DNA from: Chromatiales bacterium
GTDB lineage: Bacteria; Pseudomonadota; Gammaproteobacteria; UBA6429
Reading direction: 5' to 3'
DNA: 64,000 nucleotides
NCBI GenBank assembly: GCA_027076405.1
Contig: JALTJN010000447.1
Span: forward strand, 56,548 to 120,547
Below the pieces are notes generated by a model. It was not told where the DNA came from and made no database searches. It saw nothing but the letters and a program-made list of their open reading frames with translations. Of this stretch, positions 24,192 to 33,319 are shown piece by piece. Numbering within the stretch: position 1 is the stretch's first letter; every line of letters starts with the position of its first letter. A program made the position numbers and the translations under genes.

Positions 24192-26215
24192 AAATTGTTG
24201 CGATAGTTCAAGCGCGTATGGGCTCAACCCGTTTACCTAATAAGGTTATGAAACCTATATTGGGTACACCAATGATTGGAATATTACTGGAGAGATTGTC
24301 AAGAGCAAGTAATATAGAACAGATCATTCTTGCAACGACAGATGATATTCGTTGTGACCCATTGGTCGAATATGTAACTGAACTAGGTTATGAAATTTAT
24401 CGGGGAAGTGAACAAGATGTTCTCGATAGATTTTACCAAGCATCAAAACTTGTCAATGCGGATATCATTGTACGTATTACAGGCGATTGCCCATTAATAG
24501 ATTCTGATCTTGTTGATGCTGTAATCACAACGTTTAAAGAATCTAACGTTGACTACGTTTCAAATATTTCTCCTCCAACTTATCCTGATGGTCTGGATAC
24601 AGAAGTTTTTAGTTTTAAAGCGTTAGATGCAGCCTGGAAACAGGCAAACGAACATCAACAAAGAGAGCATGTCACTCCTTTTATACGTGAATCGAAACAG
24701 TTTACGCATCAGAATTATACTAATGATACTGATGAGTCTGGCTTGCGTTGGACAGTAGATGATTCTGCTGATTTTGAAGTTATACAAAAGGTTTTTGCAC
24801 ATTTTCAACCTCGGAAGAATTTTAGCTGGACTGAAGTATTGGCTTTGAGTAATGAACATCCAGAGTATTTTATGGCTAATGAACATTTGACACGTAATGA
24901 AGGAGCACAACAGGGTACAGGTCAAAAACTCTGGAGACGTGCTAAACGTGTTATTCCTGGTGGTAATATGTTGCTATCAAAGCGTGCAGAGATGTTCTTA
25001 CCTGAACAATGGCCCGCTTATTATAGTAAGTCAAAAGGATGCTATGTCTGGGATCTGGATGGGCGTAAATATATAGATATGTCTATTATGGGAATAGGTA
25101 CGAATATTTTAGGTTATGGGCATCCCGAGATAGATGAAGCTGTAGTAAAAACAGTAGCTGCCGGTAATATGTCAACTTTTAACTGTCCTGAAGAAGTTTA
25201 CTTGGCAGAGAGATTAGTAGAATTGCATCCATGGGCAGATATGGTGCGCTTTGCTCGCTCAGGTGGTGAAGCAAATGCAATTTCAATACGCATTGCACGA
25301 GCAGCATCAGGTAAAGATAAAGTTGCAATTTGTGGTTACCATGGTTGGCATGATTGGTATCTTGCGGCCAATCTTGGTAGTGATGAAAATCTTGCCGGTC
25401 ATCTTTTACCTGGACTTGAGCCTAAAGGAGTGCCTCAGAATCTTCAAGGAAGTGTATTACCTTTTCGTTATAATAATATTCAAGAACTTGAATCACTTGT
25501 ACGTGACCATGATATTGGAGTGATTAAAATGGAAGTTTCACGAAATCAGGGGCCAGAAGATAATTTTTTACATAAAGTTCGCAAGCTTGCTACAGATAAT
25601 AACATTGTATTAATATTTGACGAATGTACATCTGGGTTTAGACAGACATTCGGTGGTTTACATAAACTTTATGGTGTTGAACCTGATTTAGCTATCTTTG
25701 GGAAAGCTTTAGGTAATGGATACGCAATCACTGCAACCATAGGCCGTCGCGAAGTTATGGAAGCAGCACAATCATCTTTTATCAGTAGTACTTTTTGGAC
25801 TGAACGAATAGGACCATCAGCTGCATTGAAGACTTTAGAAGTAATGGAGCGTGAAAAATCTTGGGAAATTATCTCAGAGACAGGAAAATTAGTTGCTAAA
25901 AGATGGAAGTTATTATCAGAAAAATATGATGTAAAAATTAATGTCGGAGGCCTACCAGCTCTCATAAGCTTTACTTTTGAAGGTCCAAATAGCCTTGCTT
26001 ATAAAACATTATTGACTCAAGAGATGTTGGCTAAAGGTTATTTGGCATCAACTAATCTTTATGTCTGTACTGAGCATAGTCATGAAATTGTAAATAATTA
26101 CTTTGACGCATTGGAACCAATATTTTCTCTTATGCAGGAATGTGAGAATGGCAGAGATGTGTACAGTTTATTAAAAGGACCTGTTTGTCATTCTAGTTTT
26201 AAAAGATTGAACTGA
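24188..26215 (+). CDS. Fusion of SpsF-like nucleotidyltransferase and GSA-type class III aminotransferase
   Basis: 675 residues. The N-terminal part (about 1-240) is SpsF/cytidylyltransferase-like: VQARMGSTRLPNKVM, RITGDCPLID and the Tyr-Pro-Asp-Gly-Leu-Asp strand. The C-terminal part (about 255-675) resembles glutamate-1-semialdehyde aminomutase: KLWRRAKRVIPGGNMLLSK, the FARSGGEANAISIRIARAA loop, and a PLP lysine in IFGKALGNG. It probably aminates and activates, or transfers, an unusual sugar. I chose ATG 24188, with GGAG six bases before and an ATGA overlap, over a TTG at 24176. Substrates are unknown. Confidence 0.85.
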   Translation: MKIVAIVQARMGSTRLPNKVMKPILGTPMIGILLERLSRASNIEQIILATTDDIRCDPLVEYVTELGYEIYRGSEQDVLDRFYQASKLVNADIIVRITGDCPLIDSDLVDAVITTFKESNVDYVSNISPPTYPDGLDTEVFSFKALDAAWKQANEHQQREHVTPFIRESKQFTHQNYTNDTDESGLRWTVDDSADFEVIQKVFAHFQPRKNFSWTEVLALSNEHPEYFMANEHLTRNEGAQQGTGQKLWRRAKRVIPGGNMLLSKRAEMFLPEQWPAYYSKSKGCYVWDLDGRKYIDMSIMGIGTNILGYGHPEIDEAVVKTVAAGNMSTFNCPEEVYLAERLVELHPWADMVRFARSGGEANAISIRIARAASGKDKVAICGYHGWHDWYLAANLGSDENLAGHLLPGLEPKGVPQNLQGSVLPFRYNNIQELESLVRDHDIGVIKMEVSRNQGPEDNFLHKVRKLATDNNIVLIFDECTSGFRQTFGGLHKLYGVEPDLAIFGKALGNGYAITATIGRREVMEAAQSSFISSTFWTERIGPSAALKTLEVMEREKSWEIISETGKLVAKRWKLLSEKYDVKINVGGLPALISFTFEGPNSLAYKTLLTQEMLAKGYLASTNLYVCTEHSHEIVNNYFDALEPIFSLMQECENGRDVYSLLKGPVCHSSFKRLN

Positions 26216-26224
26216 AGAAATATT

Positions 26225-27598
26225 ATGTACATGAAATTAATAAAGGAGTTAGCGCTGCTTGATAGAGTTCACTCAGGACCTGAAATGGAACTTGCGTATG
26301 ATAAATTATTATCATTCTATCCAGATGCACGATTAATTAATTATAACTCTGAACAAGTCGTTAATTACTGGAAGGTACCACCGTATTGGAAGTGCAAAAA
26401 GGCAGTCTTAACTGATGATGATGGAAACATCATAGCGTCAAAAGAAAGAAATAATCTAGAGGTTTTTAGTTATTCGCCAGCTGTAAATTTAAAGTTGTCG
26501 CTTGATGAACTGCAAAGTCATTTATTTTCTGATCCAAACCGACCAGATGCAATATGTTTTCATTTCAGAAATCAGTACAGACATTGGGAACCTGATTGGG
26601 GTTTTTCAATTCCTCACAATGTAAGGGAAAACTTATCAGATAATACAAAATATAATGTGAAAATTGAAAGTAGTTTTGATTTTAACAAAGATATGATTCA
26701 ATCTGATTATCATCATCAGGGACAGGTAGATGACACATATCTTTTTATTGGACACTTTGACCATCCATCACAAGTGAATGATGGCCTTGCAGGATGTGTA
26801 GCGGCATATGAAATAATTAAACGTTTAAAAGGAAGAAAAACAAAATATTCATACCGTGCATTTGCAAGTGTAGAAATAGTCGGCTCAATCTTCTATTTAT
26901 TTAATGATGATAGATTAGCTGGAGAGATCAAAGAAGGTTTGTTTCTTGGTTTTTCCGGAATTGATAAGCCGTTTGTGTATCAGCAGTCATTTCACAAAAA
27001 TTCAAATGTAGATCGAATAACGAAGTTTCTTCTCGGCATTAAATATAAAGATACTATAAAAATATATAACCATCGCGAAGTAATTGGTAATGATGAAAAT
27101 GTTTTTGATTCTGCCGGTTACAATATCCCAACGAGTACATTAATGCGATGGCCATTCAAGGACTACCATACAAATCAGGATAATTTTGAGAACACGAAAG
27201 AGTCAAGCATTGAGGAAACAATAGACTTTTCAATGCAGATAATCGATATTCTTGAAAACGATAAGCTTGTTGAAGCATGTTTTAGCGGGATCCCTTGTCT
27301 GGCTAATCCAGATGTGGATTTATATCTAAGTTTAGATGCGATTAGTGGTGTAAGTGGTTCAAGTAAGGATAGTTTAAATAATTACCAGTGTGAGTTGCGT
27401 GAGTATGAGCGTGAATTTTTAAAAAATAATACTCAGTTTCTAAACCAGTTTATGCAGAATATGCTGAGGATGGCAGATGGAGCACACACTCTCCTTGATA
27501 TTGCAGAAGCATCAAAAATCCCATTTAATTTTACAGCCATGTACGCATCATTACTTGAGAAAAAAGGCTTGATTAAACTAGTCGAGAAAACAGAATGA
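26225..27598 (+). CDS. M28/DUF4910-like metallopeptidase-fold protein with C-terminal winged helix
   Basis: 457 residues. The middle part has the metal-site pattern of DUF4910/M28-like aminopeptidases: GHFDHPSQVNDGLAG, then EIVGSIFYL, then NDENVFDSAG and KDYHTNQDN. The last 70 residues resemble a winged helix. DUF4910 proteins are frequent in polysaccharide clusters and no substrate is proven; removal of an acyl group or an amino acid from a sugar is conceivable. It overlaps the sulfotransferase by four bases (ATGA), so the two are coupled. Confidence 0.7.
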   Translation: MYMKLIKELALLDRVHSGPEMELAYDKLLSFYPDARLINYNSEQVVNYWKVPPYWKCKKAVLTDDDGNIIASKERNNLEVFSYSPAVNLKLSLDELQSHLFSDPNRPDAICFHFRNQYRHWEPDWGFSIPHNVRENLSDNTKYNVKIESSFDFNKDMIQSDYHHQGQVDDTYLFIGHFDHPSQVNDGLAGCVAAYEIIKRLKGRKTKYSYRAFASVEIVGSIFYLFNDDRLAGEIKEGLFLGFSGIDKPFVYQQSFHKNSNVDRITKFLLGIKYKDTIKIYNHREVIGNDENVFDSAGYNIPTSTLMRWPFKDYHTNQDNFENTKESSIEETIDFSMQIIDILENDKLVEACFSGIPCLANPDVDLYLSLDAISGVSGSSKDSLNNYQCELREYEREFLKNNTQFLNQFMQNMLRMADGAHTLLDIAEASKIPFNFTAMYASLLEKKGLIKLVEKTE

Positions 27599-28773
27599 CA
27601 CCATATTATATGGTTACTGGGATGTTTCGATCTGGAACAACTATGTTGGCTCGGATGTTACATGCAAACCCTCATATTGTATGCGCGTCAGATCCATATG
27701 CTCCTATATTTAAATCATATAGAAATAGTCATATTAAAAAATCAGGTGTTGAAGTGAATATGGACGCACCTTTACATGATTATTATTTTGATAAAGAACA
27801 GTCTGAACTTTTTAAAAATATGCAGGAGAGTGACTTTAATACACCGTTTGATGTTGAGTCCATTTCGCAATTAAGAGCGAAGATAAAATCTCATTGTGAA
27901 CCATACTCTCCTATGATTCATGATCATATAGAAATCCTTAATGGAGATTCTTATGTAGAAATATTTCGTTCAGGAATGCATGTGATTGAAAAGTCATATA
28001 ACAAAAAAGATATAAAGGCTATTGGATTCAAAGATGTATGGGTGGGTGAGTTTTCTCGTCATTTCCTAAATCTTGGTGATGATACGAAAGTCATTCATTT
28101 AGTGCGCGATCCAAGATCTGTCATTGCTTCAAATTTTGCTTCAGGTTCTCGATACCCATTAATATTTCTTGCAAGGCAATGGCGTAAGCTTGCATCTTTG
28201 GCATGGTTGGATGATGATAATTCAAATCGAGTTAAACTTATTAGATTTGAAGATTTATTATCATCACCAAAGGCTGTTGCAAAAGATATCTGTGAGTTTT
28301 TAGATGTTACGTATTCTGATGACATGATTGACCCTCAAAAATATAAAGATGGATCAGGAAAGCCATGGCGTCAAAATACTTCATATACATCAAATGAAAG
28401 TGACAAAGTCCAAAATGGACAAGCGTTTAATTTAACTGCTATAGATAAATGGAAAAAAACATTATCAAATGAGGTTCTGGAGTTGATTGGTCAACTTTGT
28501 TTTGCCGAAATGAAGTTGCTAGGTTATGAAGGAATGTCTGAGCATCAATCTAATTCAGATCCAATATCCAATATAGAATATGAAGATGAGCTGTCATCTT
28601 TAGCTGAATGGATTAGACCATATTCGAATTATAATAATTTTAAAGAACTAGCAACCGAAAGTGCTCGTTATAGGTTATTAAATTCAGATCAACAAGTATC
28701 AAATACAGTTAAGCAATTGATGGCGTTGGATATAAATATCTACGATAAGTTAGCGTCGTTGAGCAGGAGTTAG
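27595..28773 (+). CDS. PAPS-dependent sulfotransferase
   Basis: 392 residues. The 5'-phosphosulfate loop is GMFRSGTTMLARMLHANP (about residues 8-25) and the 3'-phosphate site is VIHLVRDPRSVIASNF (about 165-180), the two hallmarks of the sulfotransferase fold. RFEDLLSSP and a C-terminal segment AIDKWKKTLS fit carbohydrate sulfotransferases. Together with cysC in the same locus it predicts a sulfated sugar in the product. It overlaps the upstream gene and ends three bases before pseG. Confidence 0.88.
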   Translation: MTPYYMVTGMFRSGTTMLARMLHANPHIVCASDPYAPIFKSYRNSHIKKSGVEVNMDAPLHDYYFDKEQSELFKNMQESDFNTPFDVESISQLRAKIKSHCEPYSPMIHDHIEILNGDSYVEIFRSGMHVIEKSYNKKDIKAIGFKDVWVGEFSRHFLNLGDDTKVIHLVRDPRSVIASNFASGSRYPLIFLARQWRKLASLAWLDDDNSNRVKLIRFEDLLSSPKAVAKDICEFLDVTYSDDMIDPQKYKDGSGKPWRQNTSYTSNESDKVQNGQAFNLTAIDKWKKTLSNEVLELIGQLCFAEMKLLGYEGMSEHQSNSDPISNIEYEDELSSLAEWIRPYSNYNNFKELATESARYRLLNSDQQVSNTVKQLMALDINIYDKLASLSRS

Positions 28774-28776
28774 TTC

Positions 28777-29871
28777 GTGAAAGTGGCATTTAGAACTGAT
28801 GCTTCAAACTGGATTGGCTCAGGGCATATTATGCGTTGCGCAACTCTAGCTAACTTCTTAAAGAAAAATAATGTTGAAATTCATTTTATTTGTCGAAAAA
28901 TGCCTGGAGATTATAGTGGTTGGCTATCTCGACAAGGTTTTGATGTCCACATACTATCAGAATCAAATTCACCATGTGAAGTCTCTGGCTCAGCGCTTGT
29001 CCATGCATCGTGGTTAGGAGTGTCAATTGCAGAGGAACAGACTGATGTTTTATCTTTGATATCTGATTTAGGTAATTTTGATTGGTTGATAGTGGATCAT
29101 TATGGCTTAGATGCAGACTGGGAAACAGTATTACGGCCGCACTGTAAAAAAATTATGGTTATAGATGATCTTGCTGATCGAAAACATGACTGTGATTTAT
29201 TACTCGATCAAAACCTATTTACTAATGCTAAAGAACGTTATCAAGGTAAAGTTTCTGATATTTGTAAGATGTTACTTGGTCCAAAGTATGCGCTACTTCA
29301 AAATGAATATGCAGAATTACATGAAAAAATACTACTTCGCGAAGGTGAAATAAAACGAATTTTAGTGTTTTTTGGTGGGGCTGATGAAGCTAATAATACC
29401 GAGATGACAATAGAAGCATTTAAAAATTTGGCTCGTGAAGATATTGTATTAGATGTTGTCATTGGGAAAAATCACGAACGATTTAAGCCGATAAACGATA
29501 TTGGAAAGCAAGTTAAAAATATAAATATACATACTAATTTACCTACACTTGCACTATTGATGGCTAAGGCCGATTTTGCAATCGGAGCGAGTGGCGCAAC
29601 ATCTTGGGAACGTTGTTGCATGGGGCTGCCATCAATTGTAATAGCATTAGCAGAAAATCAAAAGCCAATTGCATCTGAACTGGAATCGGGTGGTTTCATT
29701 CATTACTTAGGTGATGTAAGTAATGTGAATAAAGATGGAATTTATCATGCTCTTAAGAATTTAATTGATTCAGGAATTTCACGTGACTGGTCAAAACGAT
29801 GCTGGAATCTGGTTGATGGTGATGGTGTAAAACGAGTGTGTGATTCTATGGGTATAAGTTATGAACATTGA
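28777..29871 (+). CDS. pseG: PseG, UDP-2,4-diacetamido-2,4,6-trideoxy-L-altrose hydrolase
   Basis: Removes UDP in pseudaminic acid synthesis. 364 residues with the GT-B-like PseG pattern: AFRTDASNWIGSGHIMRCATLA at the start, where the GxGHxMR histidine is catalytic, VDHYGLDADWE, and the second-domain FFGGADEANNTE and IGASGATSWERCCMGLP. The start is GTG at 28777 with GGAG upstream. It overlaps the formyltransferase by 11 bases. Confidence 0.92.
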   Translation: MKVAFRTDASNWIGSGHIMRCATLANFLKKNNVEIHFICRKMPGDYSGWLSRQGFDVHILSESNSPCEVSGSALVHASWLGVSIAEEQTDVLSLISDLGNFDWLIVDHYGLDADWETVLRPHCKKIMVIDDLADRKHDCDLLLDQNLFTNAKERYQGKVSDICKMLLGPKYALLQNEYAELHEKILLREGEIKRILVFFGGADEANNTEMTIEAFKNLAREDIVLDVVIGKNHERFKPINDIGKQVKNINIHTNLPTLALLMAKADFAIGASGATSWERCCMGLPSIVIALAENQKPIASELESGGFIHYLGDVSNVNKDGIYHALKNLIDSGISRDWSKRCWNLVDGDGVKRVCDSMGISYEH

Positions 29872-30511
29872 TATTCTATGCTCTGATTCAGCACACCCAA
29901 TTAATAATTATTTGATTAAATGGATCTCCACGCAAGATTCAATTTATAACATTCAATTATTACGTAACAAATCCGATCTTAGTTGTGGAGATCTTTTATT
30001 GCTCATTTCTTGTCATGAACTTATCGATAAGAAAACTCGTAGTTTATATAAATCAGTACTTGTTATTCATGCTAGTGATCTACCAAATGGTAGAGGTTGG
30101 TCGCCACATGTATGGCAAATTCTTGAGGGAAAAAACGAAATAACAGTAACACTACTAGAAGCTGAAGATGAGTTGGATAGTGGTTCCATATGGGCCCAAG
30201 AAATAATGGAACTAGAAGGTCATGAGTTATTGCGTGAAATAGATGAGAAGTTATTTAGTATTGAATTGAAGTTAATGGATTATGCAATGGAAAACTGGAA
30301 TAAAATCGAACCTAAGAAACAAGATGATAAGTTGTCAAACTATTACCCACGCCGAACTCCTGATGATAGCCGTCTAGATCCTGAAAAATCATTAAGTGAG
30401 CAATTTGATTTATTACGCGTTGTTGATTCAAAAAGGTACCCGGCTTTTTTTGATTTCCGTGGGCATCGTTATTATTTGAATATTTCAAAGGTTGCACCTC
30501 ATGAGAAATAA
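29861..30511 (+). CDS. Formyltransferase-fold protein in the pseudaminate set
   Basis: 216 residues resembling the N10-formyl-THF formyltransferase fold: VIHASDLPNGRGWSPHVWQI matches HxSxLPxxRG, and DELDSGSIWAQE matches the Asp-containing loop. The Asn two residues before the catalytic His is Val here. Its position between pseG and pseI, where an acyltransferase (PseH) is expected, suggests acylation (perhaps formylation) of the 4-amino group. It overlaps pseI by 11 bases. Confidence 0.75.
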   Translation: MNIDILCSDSAHPINNYLIKWISTQDSIYNIQLLRNKSDLSCGDLLLLISCHELIDKKTRSLYKSVLVIHASDLPNGRGWSPHVWQILEGKNEITVTLLEAEDELDSGSIWAQEIMELEGHELLREIDEKLFSIELKLMDYAMENWNKIEPKKQDDKLSNYYPRRTPDDSRLDPEKSLSEQFDLLRVVDSKRYPAFFDFRGHRYYLNISKVAPHEK

Positions 30512-31565
30512 TAAACCTTTTAAAATTGCTGAATGTTTGATTGGGGTTAAACACCCACCTTTCATAATTGCTGAAATGTCTGGCAATCACAACCAGTCTC
30601 TAGAAAGAGCGCTTGAAATAGTTCAAGCTGCAGCTGATGCAGGAGCTCATGCTCTTAAGTTGCAAACCTATACAGCAGATACTATGACTCTTGATATTAG
30701 TGAGGGTGAATTTTTTATTGATGATCCAGACAGTCTTTGGAAAGGCTCTTCTTTGTATAATCTTTATCAACAGGCTTATACGCCATGGGAGTGGCATGCT
30801 CCTATTTTTGACAAGGCGCGCCAATTAGGAATGATTCCTTTAAGTACACCATTTGATGAATCTGCTATAGAATTATTGGAAGATCTTGATAGTGCTTGCT
30901 ACAAAATAGCTTCATTTGAAAATACAGATATACCTCTGATACAAAAAGTGGCTGCTACAGGGAAACCACTAATTATTTCTACAGGCATGGCGACTGTTGC
31001 AGAGATAGACGAAACGGTTCGGGCTGCACGTGATGCAGGCTGTACAGATTTAATTTTGCTTAAATGTACTAGTACATACCCATCTACTCCAGAAAACACA
31101 AATATTCTTACGATTCCTCATATGCGAGAACTCTTTAATTGTGAGGTTGGTTTATCAGATCATACTATGGGAGTTGGAGTTGCGATTGGGGCTGTTGCAT
31201 TAGGAGCTACAGTTATTGAAAAACATTTTACTTTGAGACGTGCTGATGGAGGTGTCGATAGTACATTTTCAATGGAGCCTGATGAAATGACATTGCTGGT
31301 TAAAGAATCAGAAAGAGCATGGCAATCTTTGGGCAACGTAAGCTACGGTCCAACTGATGCAGAAATAAAATCTATGGTATTTCGACGTTCGCTTTATATT
31401 GCAGAAGATATGAAAGCTGGCGATCAATTATCAAGTGAAACAGTAAGAGCTATTCGTCCAGGCTATGGTCTAGCACCAAAATATTTAGATAAGGTTTTGG
31501 GTATGACTGTAATTAATGATGTTAAGCGTGGCACAGCTTTAAATTGGGATTTATTAAAAGAATAA
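30501..31565 (+). CDS. pseI: PseI, pseudaminic acid synthase
   Basis: Condenses phosphoenolpyruvate with the altrose derivative to form the nine-carbon acid. The 354-residue NeuB-family enzyme has FIIAEMSGNHNQSLERAL at the start and the PEP-site LKLQTYTADTMTL. LLKCTSTYP and the Asp/His VGLSDHTMGVG follow, with IEKHFTLRR, and a C-terminal SAF domain contains RSLYIAEDMKAGD. I chose ATG 30501; TTG 30492 is upstream but less likely. Confidence 0.93.
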   Translation: MRNNKPFKIAECLIGVKHPPFIIAEMSGNHNQSLERALEIVQAAADAGAHALKLQTYTADTMTLDISEGEFFIDDPDSLWKGSSLYNLYQQAYTPWEWHAPIFDKARQLGMIPLSTPFDESAIELLEDLDSACYKIASFENTDIPLIQKVAATGKPLIISTGMATVAEIDETVRAARDAGCTDLILLKCTSTYPSTPENTNILTIPHMRELFNCEVGLSDHTMGVGVAIGAVALGATVIEKHFTLRRADGGVDSTFSMEPDEMTLLVKESERAWQSLGNVSYGPTDAEIKSMVFRRSLYIAEDMKAGDQLSSETVRAIRPGYGLAPKYLDKVLGMTVINDVKRGTALNWDLLKE

Positions 31566-31570
31566 TCAAT

Positions 31571-32320
31571 GTGACAAAGAGTAAAGAAAAAATTGTTGCA
31601 ACGGTAGAGGCTCGGATGAGCTCTTCACGTTTACCTGGTAAGGTTCTTATGCCTGCTCTGGGAAAGCCAATGCTTGAGCATCTTATTGACCGACTTAGGG
31701 CAGTACCATCTATAGATGAAATTGTTATTGCTACTACTGTAAATGATACAGATGAACCAATTGTTGATCTTGCACAAAAGTTAGGTGTATCTGTTTTTAG
31801 AGGCAGTGAAGATGATGTAATGGCTCGTGTTATTGGTGCAGCAGAATCTATCAATACCGATGTGATTGTCGAAATCACTGGTGATTGCCCAATAATTGAT
31901 CCCAGTATCGTTGAGCAAACTATTAGAATGTATAATTGCCATGACGCGTCTTATGTAAGTAATGTGCAAATTCGTAGTTATCCTGATGGCATGGATACGC
32001 AAGTATTTAGCCTTGAAGAACTAAAACGTTCTGCTGCAATGACACATGATCAGCTAGATCACGAACATGTTTCATTGCATATTAGAAATCATCCTGAAAT
32101 ATTCTCTCATGTACATCTAGTTGCTCCTCCAGCATTACATCATCCAGAACTAGGGTTGACTTTAGATGAAAGTGATGATTACAAACTGTTGACTAAGATT
32201 ATTGAGCAATTAGCTCCCAAAGATCCATTGTTTAGCTGTCTTGATGTATTAGATTTATTAGCTGTAAATTCTGATTGGATACAAATAAATCAAAATGTGA
32301 ATCGTAAGGGAGATACGTGA
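31571..32320 (+). CDS. SpsF-type nucleotidyltransferase (second copy)
   Basis: 249 residues resembling the N-terminal half of the fusion at 24188: EARMSSSRLPGKVLMPALGKPM, VEITGDCPIIDPSI and YPDGMDTQVFSL. This family is related to CMP-sugar synthetases. A standard PseF is missing from the set, so this protein could activate pseudaminic acid. That is an inference. The start is GTG at 31571, just after the pseI stop. It overlaps the next gene by four bases (GTGA). Confidence 0.8.
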   Translation: MTKSKEKIVATVEARMSSSRLPGKVLMPALGKPMLEHLIDRLRAVPSIDEIVIATTVNDTDEPIVDLAQKLGVSVFRGSEDDVMARVIGAAESINTDVIVEITGDCPIIDPSIVEQTIRMYNCHDASYVSNVQIRSYPDGMDTQVFSLEELKRSAAMTHDQLDHEHVSLHIRNHPEIFSHVHLVAPPALHHPELGLTLDESDDYKLLTKIIEQLAPKDPLFSCLDVLDLLAVNSDWIQINQNVNRKGDT

Positions 32321-33282
32321 GTCTCTCTACATTGATAATTGGTCTTGGTCAAATTGGCATGGGGTACGATCTTAATCAAGATGCTGAAAAATATGTGCTC
32401 AGTCATGCAAGAGCTTTCTCTATTCATCCAAAATTTAAGTTAGTTGCGGGTGTTGATCTGGATGAAAAAAATAGAGTAAGTTTTACAAATGAATATAATT
32501 GTCCTGCATACTCAAATACTGAAAATGCAATTGCAAAACATCATCCAGATGTAGTCGTAGTTGCTTGTCCTACTGACTACCATTATGAAACGGTAAAAAA
32601 AATATTAGAAGCGCATGCACCTAAGGCAATAATTTGTGAAAAACCTCTTGCCTATAAGTTAGAAGAAGCTCGTAATATTGTTTCAGATTGCGCAAGTTGT
32701 AATACACTGTTATTTGTAAATTATATGCGCCGTTCAGAACCCGGTGTATTGGAAATTACTCGACGTATAAACAATGGAAAAATAGCAAGTCCAGTTAAGG
32801 GTGTAGTCTGGTATTCAAAAGGATTATTTAACAATGGTTCCCATTTTTTAAATTTACTTCAAGAATGGTTGGGTGGCTCACTTGAATGCAATATTCATTC
32901 TAAGGGGCGGTTATGGAATGGTAATGATCCTGAACCAGATTTTTCTATAACTTTTGAAAAGGGCGAGATTATATTTATTGCTGCCAATGAAGAGAACTAT
33001 TCTCATTACACTATAGAATTGGTGTCGGCTAGTGGACGCTTGCGATATGAACAAGCAGGAAATGATATTCGATGGCAATCAGCAGTGAAAGATCCTGTTT
33101 GTGATGGGTATACTATTCTTGAATCCAAAGAACATAGAATTGATTCGCAACTAGATAAAGCGCAATGGCATGTTGCGGAACAATTAGCAAACTCTCTTGA
33201 GAGTAAGTCTGCAAGTATTTGTAGTGGGAATGAAGCGTTGCGCACACTTGAGCTTCTTACTTGTATACAAGATAAGTTATGA
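32317..33282 (+). CDS. Gfo/Idh/MocA-family sugar dehydrogenase
   Basis: 321 residues with the Rossmann start LIIGLGQIGMGYDLN and the family EKPLAY motif (about residues 107-112), followed by the alpha/beta substrate domain. Such enzymes oxidise or reduce sugar hydroxyls with NAD(P). The start is GTG at 32317, overlapping the preceding stop with GGGAG upstream. The substrate is unknown; the position suggests a tailoring step on the keto-sugar made by neighbouring genes. Confidence 0.82.
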   Translation: MSLSTLIIGLGQIGMGYDLNQDAEKYVLSHARAFSIHPKFKLVAGVDLDEKNRVSFTNEYNCPAYSNTENAIAKHHPDVVVVACPTDYHYETVKKILEAHAPKAIICEKPLAYKLEEARNIVSDCASCNTLLFVNYMRRSEPGVLEITRRINNGKIASPVKGVVWYSKGLFNNGSHFLNLLQEWLGGSLECNIHSKGRLWNGNDPEPDFSITFEKGEIIFIAANEENYSHYTIELVSASGRLRYEQAGNDIRWQSAVKDPVCDGYTILESKEHRIDSQLDKAQWHVAEQLANSLESKSASICSGNEALRTLELLTCIQDKL

Positions 33283-33319
33283 TTTTTTTTAATTTCATAA
33301 AATAAATTTAAGATAATAT

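Noticed and set aside
31522..31878. Antisense 118-codon frame over the SpsF-like gene, and similar long antisense frames elsewhere in the locus
   Set aside because: These mirror strong sense genes, have no ribosome sites and match no family.
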